Below are positions 1-6,226 of a stretch of 14,213 nt of DNA, piece after piece. Positions within the stretch are counted from its first letter, which is position 1, and each line of letters begins with the position of its first letter. The notes beneath the pieces were generated by a model that saw nothing but the letters and a program-made list of their open reading frames with translations, had not been told where the DNA came from and made no database searches. The stretch spans positions 1 through 14,213 of the forward strand of contig CAJOPI010000269.1 of assembly GCA_905236275.1 (NCBI GenBank), read 5' to 3'. Position numbers and translations under genes: made by a program. The stretch comes from an uncultured Lachnospiraceae bacterium (GTDB lineage: Bacteria > Bacillota > Clostridia > Lachnospirales > Lachnospiraceae).

Positions 1-471
1 TGCAACCTCCGCTATATCCGTAACCGTAAGAAGCGGATTTGCCGGACTTTCCACATATACCGCTTTCACGCTGTCGTCAATTGCAGCCTCTATCTGTGCG
101 CTCTCTGACGTATTTACAATCTCATAGCTGATGCCGAAATTTTTAAATACATTGTCGAGGATACGGAAGGTTCCTCCATAAATGTTATCGGAAACCAAGA
201 GCTTATCTCCCGACTTAAAAAGTGAAAGAACTGTATTTATAGCCGCAAGTCCCGAGGCAAATGCCATTCCGTATTTACCCTTTTCCAGATCGGCGATAAG
301 CTTCTCGACTGCGTCTCTTGTCGGATTTCCGGTTCTCGAATATTCCCAGCCTCTTGTCTCTCCGAGGGCATCCTGCTTATAGGTTGAGGTCTGATAAACA
401 GGCACATTTACTGCTCCTGTTGTCAGGTCTCCATCTCTTCCGCCATGTATCAGTAACGAATCCAATTTCAT
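1..471 (-). CDS. Trans-sulfuration PLP enzyme (cystathionine gamma-lyase / gamma-synthase family), partial at 3' end
   Basis: The first 157 codons are present and the gene runs off the left edge, so roughly 60% of a usual ~380-residue protein is missing. The family uses pyridoxal phosphate to make or break C-S bonds in cystathionine, homocysteine or cysteine metabolism in the cytosol. Family marks seen: YSRTGNPTR at residues 44-52 (the tyrosine and arginine bind PLP phosphate from the neighbouring subunit), ASGLAA at 72-77, the YGGT segment at 98-101 with the tyrosine that stacks on PLP, and ESPANP at 141-146. The PLP lysine lies beyond the window. The start is set by GGAGGA about nine bases upstream. 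It begins 28 bp after iscU ends, so it is probably co-transcribed with iscS and iscU. A cysteine-supplying role (MccB-like gamma-lyase) fits, but a MetB- or MetC-like role cannot be excluded from this half. Confidence 0.88.
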   Translation of the reverse strand, partial: MKLDSLLIHGGRDGDLTTGAVNVPVYQTSTYKQDALGETRGWEYSRTGNPTRDAVEKLIADLEKGKYGMAFASGLAAINTVLSLFKSGDKLLVSDNIYGGTFRILDNVFKNFGISYEIVNTSESAQIEAAIDDSVKAVYVESPANPLLTVTDIAEVA

Positions 472-499
472 AATATTTTCTCCTCCGTTTTAACAGGTC

Positions 500-958
500 C
501 TATCCCTGCATCTCGTAAAATTTTTCAGTTTCATCTATATCATTTACCGGAGGCTTCAGGCCTTCGATTGTAATGTTGTTTTTTTCTGCATAATCCCAAA
601 GCGCTGCATGTATTGCCTCCTCCGCGAGGAGGGAACAGTGCACCTTTACCGGCGGAAGTCCGTCAAGTGCTTCCATCACCGCTTTATTTGTCACTTTCAA
701 TGCTTCCTCTACAGTCTTTCCCTTTACAAGCTCTGTTGCCATTGAACTTGTTGCGACTGCTGCCCCACAGCCGAAGGTCTTGAATTTTGCCTCTCTTACT
801 ATCTGATTTTCATCGATATCAAGGTACATTCTCATGATATCACCGCATTTTGCATTACCTACTGTTCCAACTCCCGACGGGTTTTCTATCTCACCCACGT
901 TTCTGGGATTTGAAAAATGATCCATTACTTTTTCGCTGTATTCTGTTACCTGACTCAT
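500..958 (-). CDS. iscU: Iron-sulfur cluster assembly scaffold IscU (NifU N-terminal family)
   Basis: A 152-residue scaffold on which sulfur from the desulfurase and iron are assembled into a [2Fe-2S] cluster before transfer to client proteins. All three cluster cysteines are present: Cys38 in NAKCGD, Cys64 in FGCGAA and Cys108 in VHCSLL. Asp40, which tunes cluster release in this family, is also present, as is the LPPVK segment at 101-105 that matches the Hsp70-cochaperone recognition motif of IscU proteins. The C-terminus carries about 20 residues beyond the usual domain end. There is no Cys-rich extension of the full-length NifU type. A GAAAGG ribosome site lies just upstream of the ATG. 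It follows iscS by 63 bp and precedes the trans-sulfuration gene by 28 bp, indicating one operon. IscU rather than SufU is preferred because of the LPPVK motif, though clostridial annotations often say NifU. Confidence 0.95.
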   Translation of the reverse strand: MSQVTEYSEKVMDHFSNPRNVGEIENPSGVGTVGNAKCGDIMRMYLDIDENQIVREAKFKTFGCGAAVATSSMATELVKGKTVEEALKVTNKAVMEALDGLPPVKVHCSLLAEEAIHAALWDYAEKNNITIEGLKPPVNDIDETEKFYEMQG

Positions 959-990
959 ATTTACTGCCTTTCTTTACTTAGGAACTGTTT

Positions 991-1010
991 AAGTCTTTGC
1001 AAAAAGACTT
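991..1010 (-). other. Intercistronic hairpin between iscS and iscU
   Basis: An 8-bp perfect stem (AAGTCTTT / AAAGACTT) with a four-base loop lies in the 63-bp gap between the iscS stop and the iscU start. It is not followed by a T-tract on the minus strand, so it does not look like a terminator. It could affect mRNA processing or the ratio of desulfurase to scaffold; that role is inference. Confidence 0.5.
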
Positions 1011-1021
1011 TCAAAATCTAT

Positions 1022-2206
1022 TCAACCTACATTTCGTTTTGTGAAATCTTCGTACAACGGCGACATACTGCGGAGTCTTTCCACTATTGTTTTCAGTGTT
1101 TCTACCGTATAATCTATATCCTCTTCCGTCGTTTCCTTCGACAGCGTAAGCCTCACCGACCCATGAGCTATCTCGTGCGGAAGCCCTATTGCCAGAAGTA
1201 CGTGTGAGGGGTCGAGTGAACCGGACGTACAGGCCGAACCCGATGAGGCGAGTATGCCCTTCTGGTCGAGCATTATAAGCAGCGACTCACCTTCTATAAA
1301 TCTGAAACAAAAATTCGCATTATTCGAAAGACGGTTTTCAAGGTCTCCGTTCACCCTCGAATATGGTATCTCCTCTGTCACCCTTTTTATAAGCCTGTCG
1401 CGGAGCCTCGATTCATATTTGATCGTCTCCTGCATATTTGCGTTTGCAAGCTCTGTTGCCTTTGCAAATCCGATGATGCCTGCCGCGTTTGTCGTTCCGG
1501 CCCGTCTGCCTCTCTCCTGCGCACCGCCATGAATGAGATTTGAAATTTTTACCCCATTCCTTATATAAAGGAAACCGATGCCCTTCGGTCCGTTTATCTT
1601 ATGTGCACTCGTCGAGAGCATATCTATATTCATTTCGTCAACATTTATCGGCAGATGCCCGAAAGCCTGAACCGCATCGGTATGGAAATATACACCATGC
1701 GTTTTTGCTATCTCACCGATTTTTTTTACCGGTTCTATAGTCCCGATTTCGTTATTTGCAAACATTACCGAGATTAAAATCGTCTCCGGTCTGATAGATT
1801 TTTCGACATCTTCAGGATTTACCCTGCCAAATTCATCTACATCAAGATATGTCACCTCAAAGCCATGCTTTTCCAGAAATTCGCAGGTGTGCAGTACCGC
1901 ATGATGCTCTATCTTCGTTGTAATGATGTGATTGCCCTTACCCTTCAAAGCATCGGCAACACCCTTTATTGCCCAGTTGTCGGACTCGCTTCCTCCGCCT
2001 GTAAAATAGATTTCATTTTCCTTTGCACCTATCGACTCTGCAATAATCGTTCTGCCCTCCGAAACCTTCTTTGCGATATTTCCCGCAAACCTGTAAGCAC
2101 TCGAAGGATTTCCGTACTCTATGGAAAAATACTCCTTCATTGCCTCGAATACTTCCGGTGCAACCCTTGTAGTTGCCGCATTATCTAAATATATTTCATC
2201 ACTCAT
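1022..2206 (-). CDS. iscS: Cysteine desulfurase IscS/NifS
   Basis: A PLP enzyme that converts L-cysteine to L-alanine and holds the sulfur as a persulfide for IscU and other acceptors. Counting from the ATG at 2206 (394 residues): the N-terminal YLDNAATT segment, the HH pair in IEHHAV (101-102), Asp177 in HTDAVQ, PLP Lys203 in SAHK, and the persulfide-forming Cys326 in SSGSACTSG. The extended loop around Cys326 marks the group I IscS/NifS type rather than group II SufS. The open frame can start nine bases earlier at 2215, but the AAGGAG at 2218-2223 would then be only two bases from the ATG; it is 11 from 2206, so 2206 is preferred. It is the first gene of an operon with iscU and a trans-sulfuration enzyme, driven by a strong promoter flanked by two operator-like repeats. 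Confidence 0.95.
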   Translation of the reverse strand: MSDEIYLDNAATTRVAPEVFEAMKEYFSIEYGNPSSAYRFAGNIAKKVSEGRTIIAESIGAKENEIYFTGGGSESDNWAIKGVADALKGKGNHIITTKIEHHAVLHTCEFLEKHGFEVTYLDVDEFGRVNPEDVEKSIRPETILISVMFANNEIGTIEPVKKIGEIAKTHGVYFHTDAVQAFGHLPINVDEMNIDMLSTSAHKINGPKGIGFLYIRNGVKISNLIHGGAQERGRRAGTTNAAGIIGFAKATELANANMQETIKYESRLRDRLIKRVTEEIPYSRVNGDLENRLSNNANFCFRFIEGESLLIMLDQKGILASSGSACTSGSLDPSHVLLAIGLPHEIAHGSVRLTLSKETTEEDIDYTVETLKTIVERLRSMSPLYEDFTKRNVG

Positions 2207-2217
2207 ATCTTTCATTA

Positions 2218-2223
2218 CTCCTT
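2218..2223 (-). promoter_or_regulatory. Ribosome binding site deciding the iscS start
   Basis: AAGGAG on the minus strand. It is two bases from the ATG at 2215 and 11 bases from the in-frame ATG at 2206, which favours the shorter protein. Its last base overlaps the edge of the operator palindrome at 2223-2253. Confidence 0.6.
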
Positions 2224-2253
2224 ATAATACCTATCTGATTGATAGGTATTATA
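2223..2253. promoter_or_regulatory. Operator-like perfect palindrome over the iscS -10 and start point (site 1)
   Basis: A perfect inverted repeat with 13-bp arms (TATAATACCTATC / GATAGGTATTATA) around the 5-bp centre TGATT. It covers the -10 box (2248-2253) and the expected transcription start near 2241. Its core is CCTAT-N7-ATAGG, the same core as site 2. A bound protein here would block RNA polymerase. The position upstream of iscS points to an Rrf2-family regulator (IscR- or CymR-like); the regulator gene is not in the window. Confidence 0.75.
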
Positions 2254-2276
2254 CCCGTTAATTCCTATCTCGTCAA
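2248..2276 (-). promoter_or_regulatory. Sigma-A promoter of the iscS operon
   Basis: -35 TTGACG (2271-2276), a 17-bp spacer, and a perfect -10 TATAAT (2248-2253), read on the minus strand. Transcription would start near 2241, giving a leader of about 35 bases to the ATG at 2206. Both boxes are embedded in operator-like repeats, so a strong promoter kept under repression is likely. Confidence 0.85.
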
Positions 2277-2280
2277 TAGG
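2264..2280. promoter_or_regulatory. Second operator-like repeat over the iscS -35 box (site 2)
   Basis: CCTAT-N7-ATAGG, the same arm sequence and spacing as in site 1, with centres 34 bp apart (2272 versus 2238, about three helical turns). It overlaps the -35 hexamer. Two matching sites on one face of the helix suggest cooperative binding of a dimeric repressor. Confidence 0.7.
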
Positions 2281-2298
2281 TTTTTGATTTTAAGAAAT

Positions 2299-2343
2299 AA
2301 AAAAGAACCGGCAGTTCAAGTTTTTTCAACTTAAACTGCCGGT
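2299..2343 (-). terminator. Intrinsic terminator after the CxxC protein gene
   Basis: A 16-bp stem (ACCGGCAGTT... at 2307-2322 with its complement at 2328-2343) with a GAAAA loop, followed on the minus strand by a run of six T. The single imperfect position is a U-G wobble in minus-strand RNA but a C-A mismatch in plus-strand RNA, which supports the minus orientation. It ends the 2435-2989 transcript just before the iscS promoter. Confidence 0.88.
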
Positions 2344-2434
2344 ATTCTCAACCATTCTTGCAACTTTTCAAGAACGTTTTTTCTGCATAAGTAGAATGAG
2401 AGACTTCTGTTGGCTCATTAAATGATGTTATAAA

Positions 2435-2989
2435 TCAGGCAATACCCTCTCTCCAGGTTGCAGGCTTGAACTCATCAATAATAGGAAGAAGTCTCTTATC
2501 CACATCAATTTTCAGAACGGAGTTAAAATTGTTGGTAGCAATCATCTGTCCCGCAAAGCCTACGATAACGACAATTTCCCTGTCATTCCAGAATTTTCTG
2601 AGCCTGTCAAAAAGTTCATCGGAAACCGCTGTCGGGTTCTTTACAATCTGTCTTCCCAATTCAGTAAGCACTTCCTCTTTCTCATCATACTGAAGATTTG
2701 CCGGGTCAAGTCCAAGTCCCTTTACATCACTTATAAAGAAAAGTGAGCAGAGCTGGCATGAATTTGTGGTCGAAATCGAATGTGCATAGAGCACTGCGTC
2801 CTTCTCCCCGATAACCTCCACAAGCCTGTTCCATGAAGTATACCACGCCATATAAGCATCGTAGGTTGCTGCATCATTTAAGAGTCCCTTCTTCATGTTG
2901 GTTACCGCATTTCTTCCTGCAAGCTCCTCGTAGCGCTCTCTCTCAGCTCCCTCTGTAAACTCAAGCTCCTGTAATCTTACTCTTGCCAT
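2435..2989 (-). CDS. AhpD-like / carboxymuconolactone decarboxylase family protein with CxxC motif
   Basis: A 184-residue, mostly helical soluble protein that I place, by fold pattern and motif, in the alkylhydroperoxidase D-like (CMD) superfamily. The mark is Cys78-Gln-Leu-Cys81 in the stretch HSISTTNSCQLC, preceded by His70. Classical AhpD proteins use Glu...CxxC-x3-His for thiol peroxidase chemistry; here the position four after the second Cys is Phe85, so the usual proton relay is not complete. A thiol-disulfide or peroxidase-like role is possible but not shown. No signal peptide or membrane segment is seen. The start is fixed by AGGAGG (2998-3003) nine bases upstream. It has its own promoter and terminator and lies 136 bp downstream of a LysR-type regulator that probably controls it. 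Family placement is moderately sure; the exact reaction is unknown. Confidence 0.75.
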   Translation of the reverse strand: MARVRLQELEFTEGAERERYEELAGRNAVTNMKKGLLNDAATYDAYMAWYTSWNRLVEVIGEKDAVLYAHSISTTNSCQLCSLFFISDVKGLGLDPANLQYDEKEEVLTELGRQIVKNPTAVSDELFDRLRKFWNDREIVVIVGFAGQMIATNNFNSVLKIDVDKRLLPIIDEFKPATWREGIA

Positions 2990-3050
2990 AATATTATCCT
3001 CCTCAAATATCTTTTATAATTATCTTTTGCATTTGCTTTATCTGAGTAAG

Positions 3051-3079
3051 ATAATACAGCTATGTAAAAGTTCTGTCTA
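3051..3079 (-). promoter_or_regulatory. Promoter of the CxxC protein gene
   Basis: -35 TAGACA (3074-3079), a 17-bp spacer, and -10 TATTAT (3051-3056) on the minus strand. The start point would be near 3044, giving a leader of about 55 bases. The imperfect -35 fits a promoter that needs an activator. Confidence 0.6.
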
Positions 3080-3098
3080 ATTTCAAAAAATTATCAAA

Positions 3099-3121
3099 CG
3101 TTATAATTTTTAACTATAACG
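3099..3121. promoter_or_regulatory. LysR-box-like inverted repeat upstream of the CxxC gene promoter
   Basis: CGTTATA-N9-TATAACG, which contains the T-N11-A pattern typical of LysR-type regulator sites. Its centre (3110) is about 66 bp upstream of the predicted start point, the usual place for the recognition site of this family. It also sits just after the stop codon of the LysR gene, but no T-tract follows on the minus strand, so it is not a good terminator. Confidence 0.55.
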
Positions 3122-3125
3122 GTTG

Positions 3126-4052
3126 TTATTGCAGGATTCTGTCCTGATACTTGGACACCTCTTCTATGTACTTCTGCCCCATCTCGCTTATTACGGAATT
3201 CTTCCTTGAAATATAGCCGATAGTCATTTTCTCGTCAATATCAAGCTTTATTGCGCAGTAATCATCACCATTCAGATCCTCGCAGATAATACCCGAACAC
3301 AGAGTATACCCGTTCAGACCTTTAATGAGATTTAACATCGTCGCCCTGTCATCCGCTTTAATCGACTTTTTATATTCCCTCGTGTTTAATACCTCTTCGG
3401 CGAAATATGCCGAATTGTACTCTCCCTGATCGAATACGAGACAGGGATAAGCATCAAGCTCCTCTATTTTAATCATTTTCCCTTTTTTAAGCTTTTCCTT
3501 CGCCAATGGATTTTCCCTGCTTAAGTAAGCATAGATACTGCATTCAAAAAGTGGCGTAAATTCCACTCCCGACTCATTGAAGGTCTTTGTAATTATCTTC
3601 CTGTTAAAATCATTTATATAAAGGATACCTATCTCGCTGTTCTGATTTTTAACATTCTGTATCACGTCGTAGGTCTTCGTTTCTCTGACCTCAAACTCAT
3701 ATTCATCGCAGCCGTATTCCTTAACCAGCTCAATAAAGGCATTGACCGCAAATGTGTAATGCTGCATCGACACCCCGAATACTCTTTTCACGCCCTTTTT
3801 GGAGATATATTTTGCGTCCAGAATGTCATACTGCTCGACAACCGACTTCGCATATCCTATAAATTCCGCGCCCTTCGCTGTCAAAGTCACGCCGCTCTTA
3901 GACCTTATGAATATATCAAATCCCAGCTCACTTTCAAGTGAGTGCATGGCTCCCGTAAGGCTCGGCTGCGATATAAATAATTTCTTAGCCGCCTCATTTA
4001 ATGAATTTTCTTTCGATATGGCAATTGCATAGTATAATTGATTTAACGTCAT
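3126..4052 (-). CDS. LysR-type transcriptional regulator
   Basis: A 308-residue protein of normal LysR length. The N-terminal winged helix-turn-helix spans about residues 1-60, with SLNEAAKKLFISQPSLTGAM as the DNA-binding helices and ELGFDIFIRS as the wing. The ligand-binding domain covers roughly 90-300, with the usual TFDR-like region weakly conserved. It starts 6 bp after the cytidylate-kinase-like gene ends and has only a weak ribosome site, so it is probably translated by coupling and transcribed with that gene. The gene downstream in the same direction has a LysR-type box at about -66 and is the most likely target. That differs from the common divergent arrangement of LysR genes and their targets. 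The effector cannot be told from sequence. Confidence 0.92.
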   Translation of the reverse strand: MTLNQLYYAIAISKENSLNEAAKKLFISQPSLTGAMHSLESELGFDIFIRSKSGVTLTAKGAEFIGYAKSVVEQYDILDAKYISKKGVKRVFGVSMQHYTFAVNAFIELVKEYGCDEYEFEVRETKTYDVIQNVKNQNSEIGILYINDFNRKIITKTFNESGVEFTPLFECSIYAYLSRENPLAKEKLKKGKMIKIEELDAYPCLVFDQGEYNSAYFAEEVLNTREYKKSIKADDRATMLNLIKGLNGYTLCSGIICEDLNGDDYCAIKLDIDEKMTIGYISRKNSVISEMGQKYIEEVSKYQDRILQ

Positions 4053-4058
4053 AATTTT

Positions 4059-4682
4059 TCAACCAAACCTGACTCCCATATAAGCCTTTATTGCCTCTAC
4101 GCATTTGTCGAATCCAAGCCTGCCAGAGTTCAGGCAGAGGTCATAATTTCTCGCATCGTCCCAATTTTCACCGGTATAGTAATGATAATACGAAGCCTTC
4201 ACATGGTCTGTGTTCTCTATAAATTTCTCCAGCTCCAGCCCTGTAAGGGGCTGTTTCTTTCCCGCTTCCCTCATAAGGAACTCATAGGGTGCGTGTACGA
4301 AAACGCTGACTACGTCTTCCCTGTCACGCAGGATATAATTTGCCGCACGCCCTATGATTACGCAGGACTCTTTTGCCGCCAGCTCTTTTATGACAGCCGC
4401 CTGATAGTTGAAGAGATTTTCCTCAGAGGTAAATTCGGGTGATTCAGGCCCGATAAGCTTTCCCTCATAGAGCTTCTTCGGTCTTGAAAATATTCCGCCT
4501 TTTTTTGCAATCCTCTCATCAGCGAGTCTGAAAAGGTTCTCGGCTATCCCGCTCTTTTCCGACGCAAGCACCACAAGCTCTTTATTGTAATAATGTATTC
4601 CCAGCTCATTTGCAAGCATTTCACCGACGGTTCTTCCGCCGCTGCCATACTGTCTCTCTATCGTGATCACAACTTTTTTCAT
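4059..4682 (-). CDS. Cytidylate kinase-like family protein (P-loop NMP kinase fold)
   Basis: A 207-residue P-loop protein. The nucleotide-binding loop is RQYGSGGRTVG at residues 10-20 (GSGGR-x2-G, the variant of Walker A seen in the cytidylate-kinase-like family, Pfam Cytidylate_kin2). Further family marks are GRAANYIL at 111-118, the lid-like region with Arg138 and the Lys pair at 142-143, and NYDLCLNSGRLG at 179-190. The canonical housekeeping Cmk differs in these motifs, so this is a paralogue whose true substrate is unknown; CMP/dCMP phosphorylation is only a family-based guess. It starts 63 bp after livF and has a GAGG site (4692-4695) upstream of the ATG. It is followed 6 bp later by the LysR gene, so the two form a unit. 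A perfect palindrome separates it from livF. Confidence 0.88.
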   Translation of the reverse strand: MKKVVITIERQYGSGGRTVGEMLANELGIHYYNKELVVLASEKSGIAENLFRLADERIAKKGGIFSRPKKLYEGKLIGPESPEFTSEENLFNYQAAVIKELAAKESCVIIGRAANYILRDREDVVSVFVHAPYEFLMREAGKKQPLTGLELEKFIENTDHVKASYYHYYTGENWDDARNYDLCLNSGRLGFDKCVEAIKAYMGVRFG

Positions 4683-4703
4683 AGATAAATGCCTCGTTTT
4701 ATC

Positions 4704-4735
4704 TTCCGTTAACGGAATTTAATTCCGTTAACGAG
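4704..4735. promoter_or_regulatory. Palindromic and repeated element between livF and the kinase gene
   Basis: 4707-4733 is a perfect odd palindrome with 13-bp arms (CGTTAACGGAATT / AATTCCGTTAACG) around one T. It also contains TTCCGTTAACG twice as a direct repeat 19 bp apart (4704 and 4723), and the first copy is itself the 14-bp palindrome TTCCGTTAACGGAA. No T-tract follows on the minus strand, so it is a poor intrinsic terminator. A TATACT (4736-4741) just upstream could be a -10 box for the kinase-lysR pair, which would put this element over its start point; no good -35 was found. A tandem operator is the preferred reading. Confidence 0.55.
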
Positions 4736-4745
4736 TATAACTCAT

Positions 4746-5456
4746 CTATTCGCCCAAATATGCCTTTTTAATATCTTCATTATCCAGAAGGTCCGATGCC
4801 TTACCTTCAAGGACGATTTTCCCCGTCTCTAAAACGTAAGCCCTGTCTGCAATTGAAAGTGCCTTCTTCGCGTTCTGTTCCACGAGAAGCACCGTCGTTC
4901 CGCTCTCATGCACTGAATTTATAATGTCAAAAATCTCATTTACAAGAATAGGTGAAAGTCCCATTGAAGGTTCGTCCATCAGGATAATTTCAGGCTTTGA
5001 CATAAGTGCCCTGCCCATCGCGAGCATCTGCTGTTCACCGCCTGAAAGTGTTCCTGCCAGCTGGTTTCTTCTCTCCTTCAGTCTCGGAAACCTCTCGTAG
5101 ACAGCTTCTATCGACTCCGCTATTTCCTTGCTGTCAGTTCTCGTAAAGGCACCCAGCTTTAAGTTCTGATAAACCGTCATGTTGGCAAATACGCGCCTTC
5201 CTTCAGGAACGTGCGCCATACCCTTTGCCACAATCTTGTGCCCCGGAACCTTCGTTATGTCTTCTCCCTTATAGCGTATCGCTCCGGAAGAAGCTTCTAT
5301 AAGCCCCGTTATAGTATGAAGAGTGGTCGTCTTTCCCGCGCCGTTGGCACCGATCAGCGCAACGACCTCTCCTTTATCAACATGAAAAGACACCTCCTTT
5401 AGTGCCTGTATCACGCCATAATAAACATTTATATTTTCCGCTTCAAGTAAAGCCAT
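4746..5456 (-). CDS. livF: Branched-chain amino acid ABC transporter, ATP-binding protein LivF
   Basis: A 236-residue ATPase that, with LivG, powers import through the LivH-LivM channel at the inner face of the membrane. Seen: Walker A GANGAGKTT (36-44), the LSGGEQQ signature (137-143), Walker B IILMDE (157-162), and EQN at 193-195 in place of the usual switch histidine, which is normal for LivF. Length is as expected. It begins 11 bp after livG ends, with TAGGAG overlapping the livG stop codon as its ribosome site. It is the last gene of the liv cassette; no convincing terminator follows, so some transcripts may continue into the kinase gene. Confidence 0.96.
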   Translation of the reverse strand: MALLEAENINVYYGVIQALKEVSFHVDKGEVVALIGANGAGKTTTLHTITGLIEASSGAIRYKGEDITKVPGHKIVAKGMAHVPEGRRVFANMTVYQNLKLGAFTRTDSKEIAESIEAVYERFPRLKERRNQLAGTLSGGEQQMLAMGRALMSKPEIILMDEPSMGLSPILVNEIFDIINSVHESGTTVLLVEQNAKKALSIADRAYVLETGKIVLEGKASDLLDNEDIKKAYLGE

Positions 5457-5467
5457 TTTGAAATCTC

Positions 5468-6226
5468 CTACTCGCCTAAATATGCCTTAACCACTTCGGG
5501 GTTCTGAAGCACTTCCTTTGTCTCTCCCTCTGCAAGCATACGCCCGAAATTAAGCACTGTCAGTTTCTCGCAGATACCCGAAACAAGCTTCATATCGTGC
5601 TCTATCAGAAGTACCGTCATCTTAAATTCCTTCCTGATAAAGCTTATGGTCTCCATAAGTTCGGCTGTCTCATTGGGGTTCATTCCCGCTGCCGGCTCAT
5701 CAAGGAGCAGGAGCTTGGGATTAGTCGCAAGAGCCCTTGCAATTTCAAGCTTTCTCTGCTTACCATAGGGAAGGTTTTTCGACTGTACGTCCGCTTCCTC
5801 TTCCATTTTGAAAACCTTCAAAAGCTCCCTTGCCCGCTCATCAGTTTCCTTTTCAACCCTGCGGTAGCTTCCGAGATGAAAAATCGAAGCGACAGTGCTG
5901 TAGTGGTACTGATTGTGAAGCCCAACCTTTACGTTATCAATAACCGAAAGCCCTGAATAAAGACGGATATTCTGAAAGGTTCTCGCGATTCCGTCCTGAT
6001 TTTTGTGAACGGGATCATGTCTTGTGATGTCCCTTCCTCCTAATTTAATGATCCCCTCATCAGGATTGTAAACTCCCGTCAGCAGGTTAAATACCGTAGT
6101 CTTTCCTGCCCCGTTCGGACCGATAAGACCATAAAGCTCGCCCTCATCGATTTTTATGGAAAAATCATCAACGGCACGAAGTCCGCCAAAGGAAATGGAG
6201 AGATTTGATGCCTCTAAAAGTGCCAT
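5468..6226 (-). CDS. livG: Branched-chain amino acid ABC transporter, ATP-binding protein LivG
   Basis: The second ATPase of the importer, 252 residues. Seen: Walker A GPNGAGKTT (36-44), Q-loop Gln85 in RTFQNIRLY, the LPYGKQR signature (152-158; the PYG form replacing SGG is the LivG hallmark), Walker B LLLLDE (172-177), and the switch His210 in LLIEHDM. The start overlaps the livM stop as TAATG, with AAGGAGGG just upstream, indicating tight translational coupling. It and LivF both end in KAYLGE, as is usual for this pair. Confidence 0.97.
   Translation of the reverse strand: MALLEASNLSISFGGLRAVDDFSIKIDEGELYGLIGPNGAGKTTVFNLLTGVYNPDEGIIKLGGRDITRHDPVHKNQDGIARTFQNIRLYSGLSVIDNVKVGLHNQYHYSTVASIFHLGSYRRVEKETDERARELLKVFKMEEEADVQSKNLPYGKQRKLEIARALATNPKLLLLDEPAAGMNPNETAELMETISFIRKEFKMTVLLIEHDMKLVSGICEKLTVLNFGRMLAEGETKEVLQNPEVVKAYLGE

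Noticed and set aside
1865..2188. Plus-strand open frames opposite iscS, and similar ones opposite livM, livK and the exporters
   Set aside because: They lie fully antisense to strongly recognised genes, have Cys/Arg/Ser-rich low-information translations and no ribosome sites, and resemble no family I know.
2355..2382. Hairpin TTCTTG/CAAGAA followed by six T on the plus strand, like a plus-strand terminator
   Set aside because: The stem is only 6 bp and no plus-strand gene leads into it; it lies in the tail of the minus-strand CxxC transcript before the real terminator.
4707..4733. The palindrome after livF as the liv operon terminator
   Set aside because: The stem is perfect, but no T-tract follows on the minus strand; it is kept as an operator-like element instead.
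4873..4884. Loss of the switch histidine in LivF (EQN instead of EH) as a defect
   Set aside because: This substitution is normal for LivF proteins; LivG retains the histidine.
5771..5791. LivG signature PYGKQ instead of SGGQ as a broken ATPase
   Set aside because: The LPYGxQR form is the usual LivG signature.
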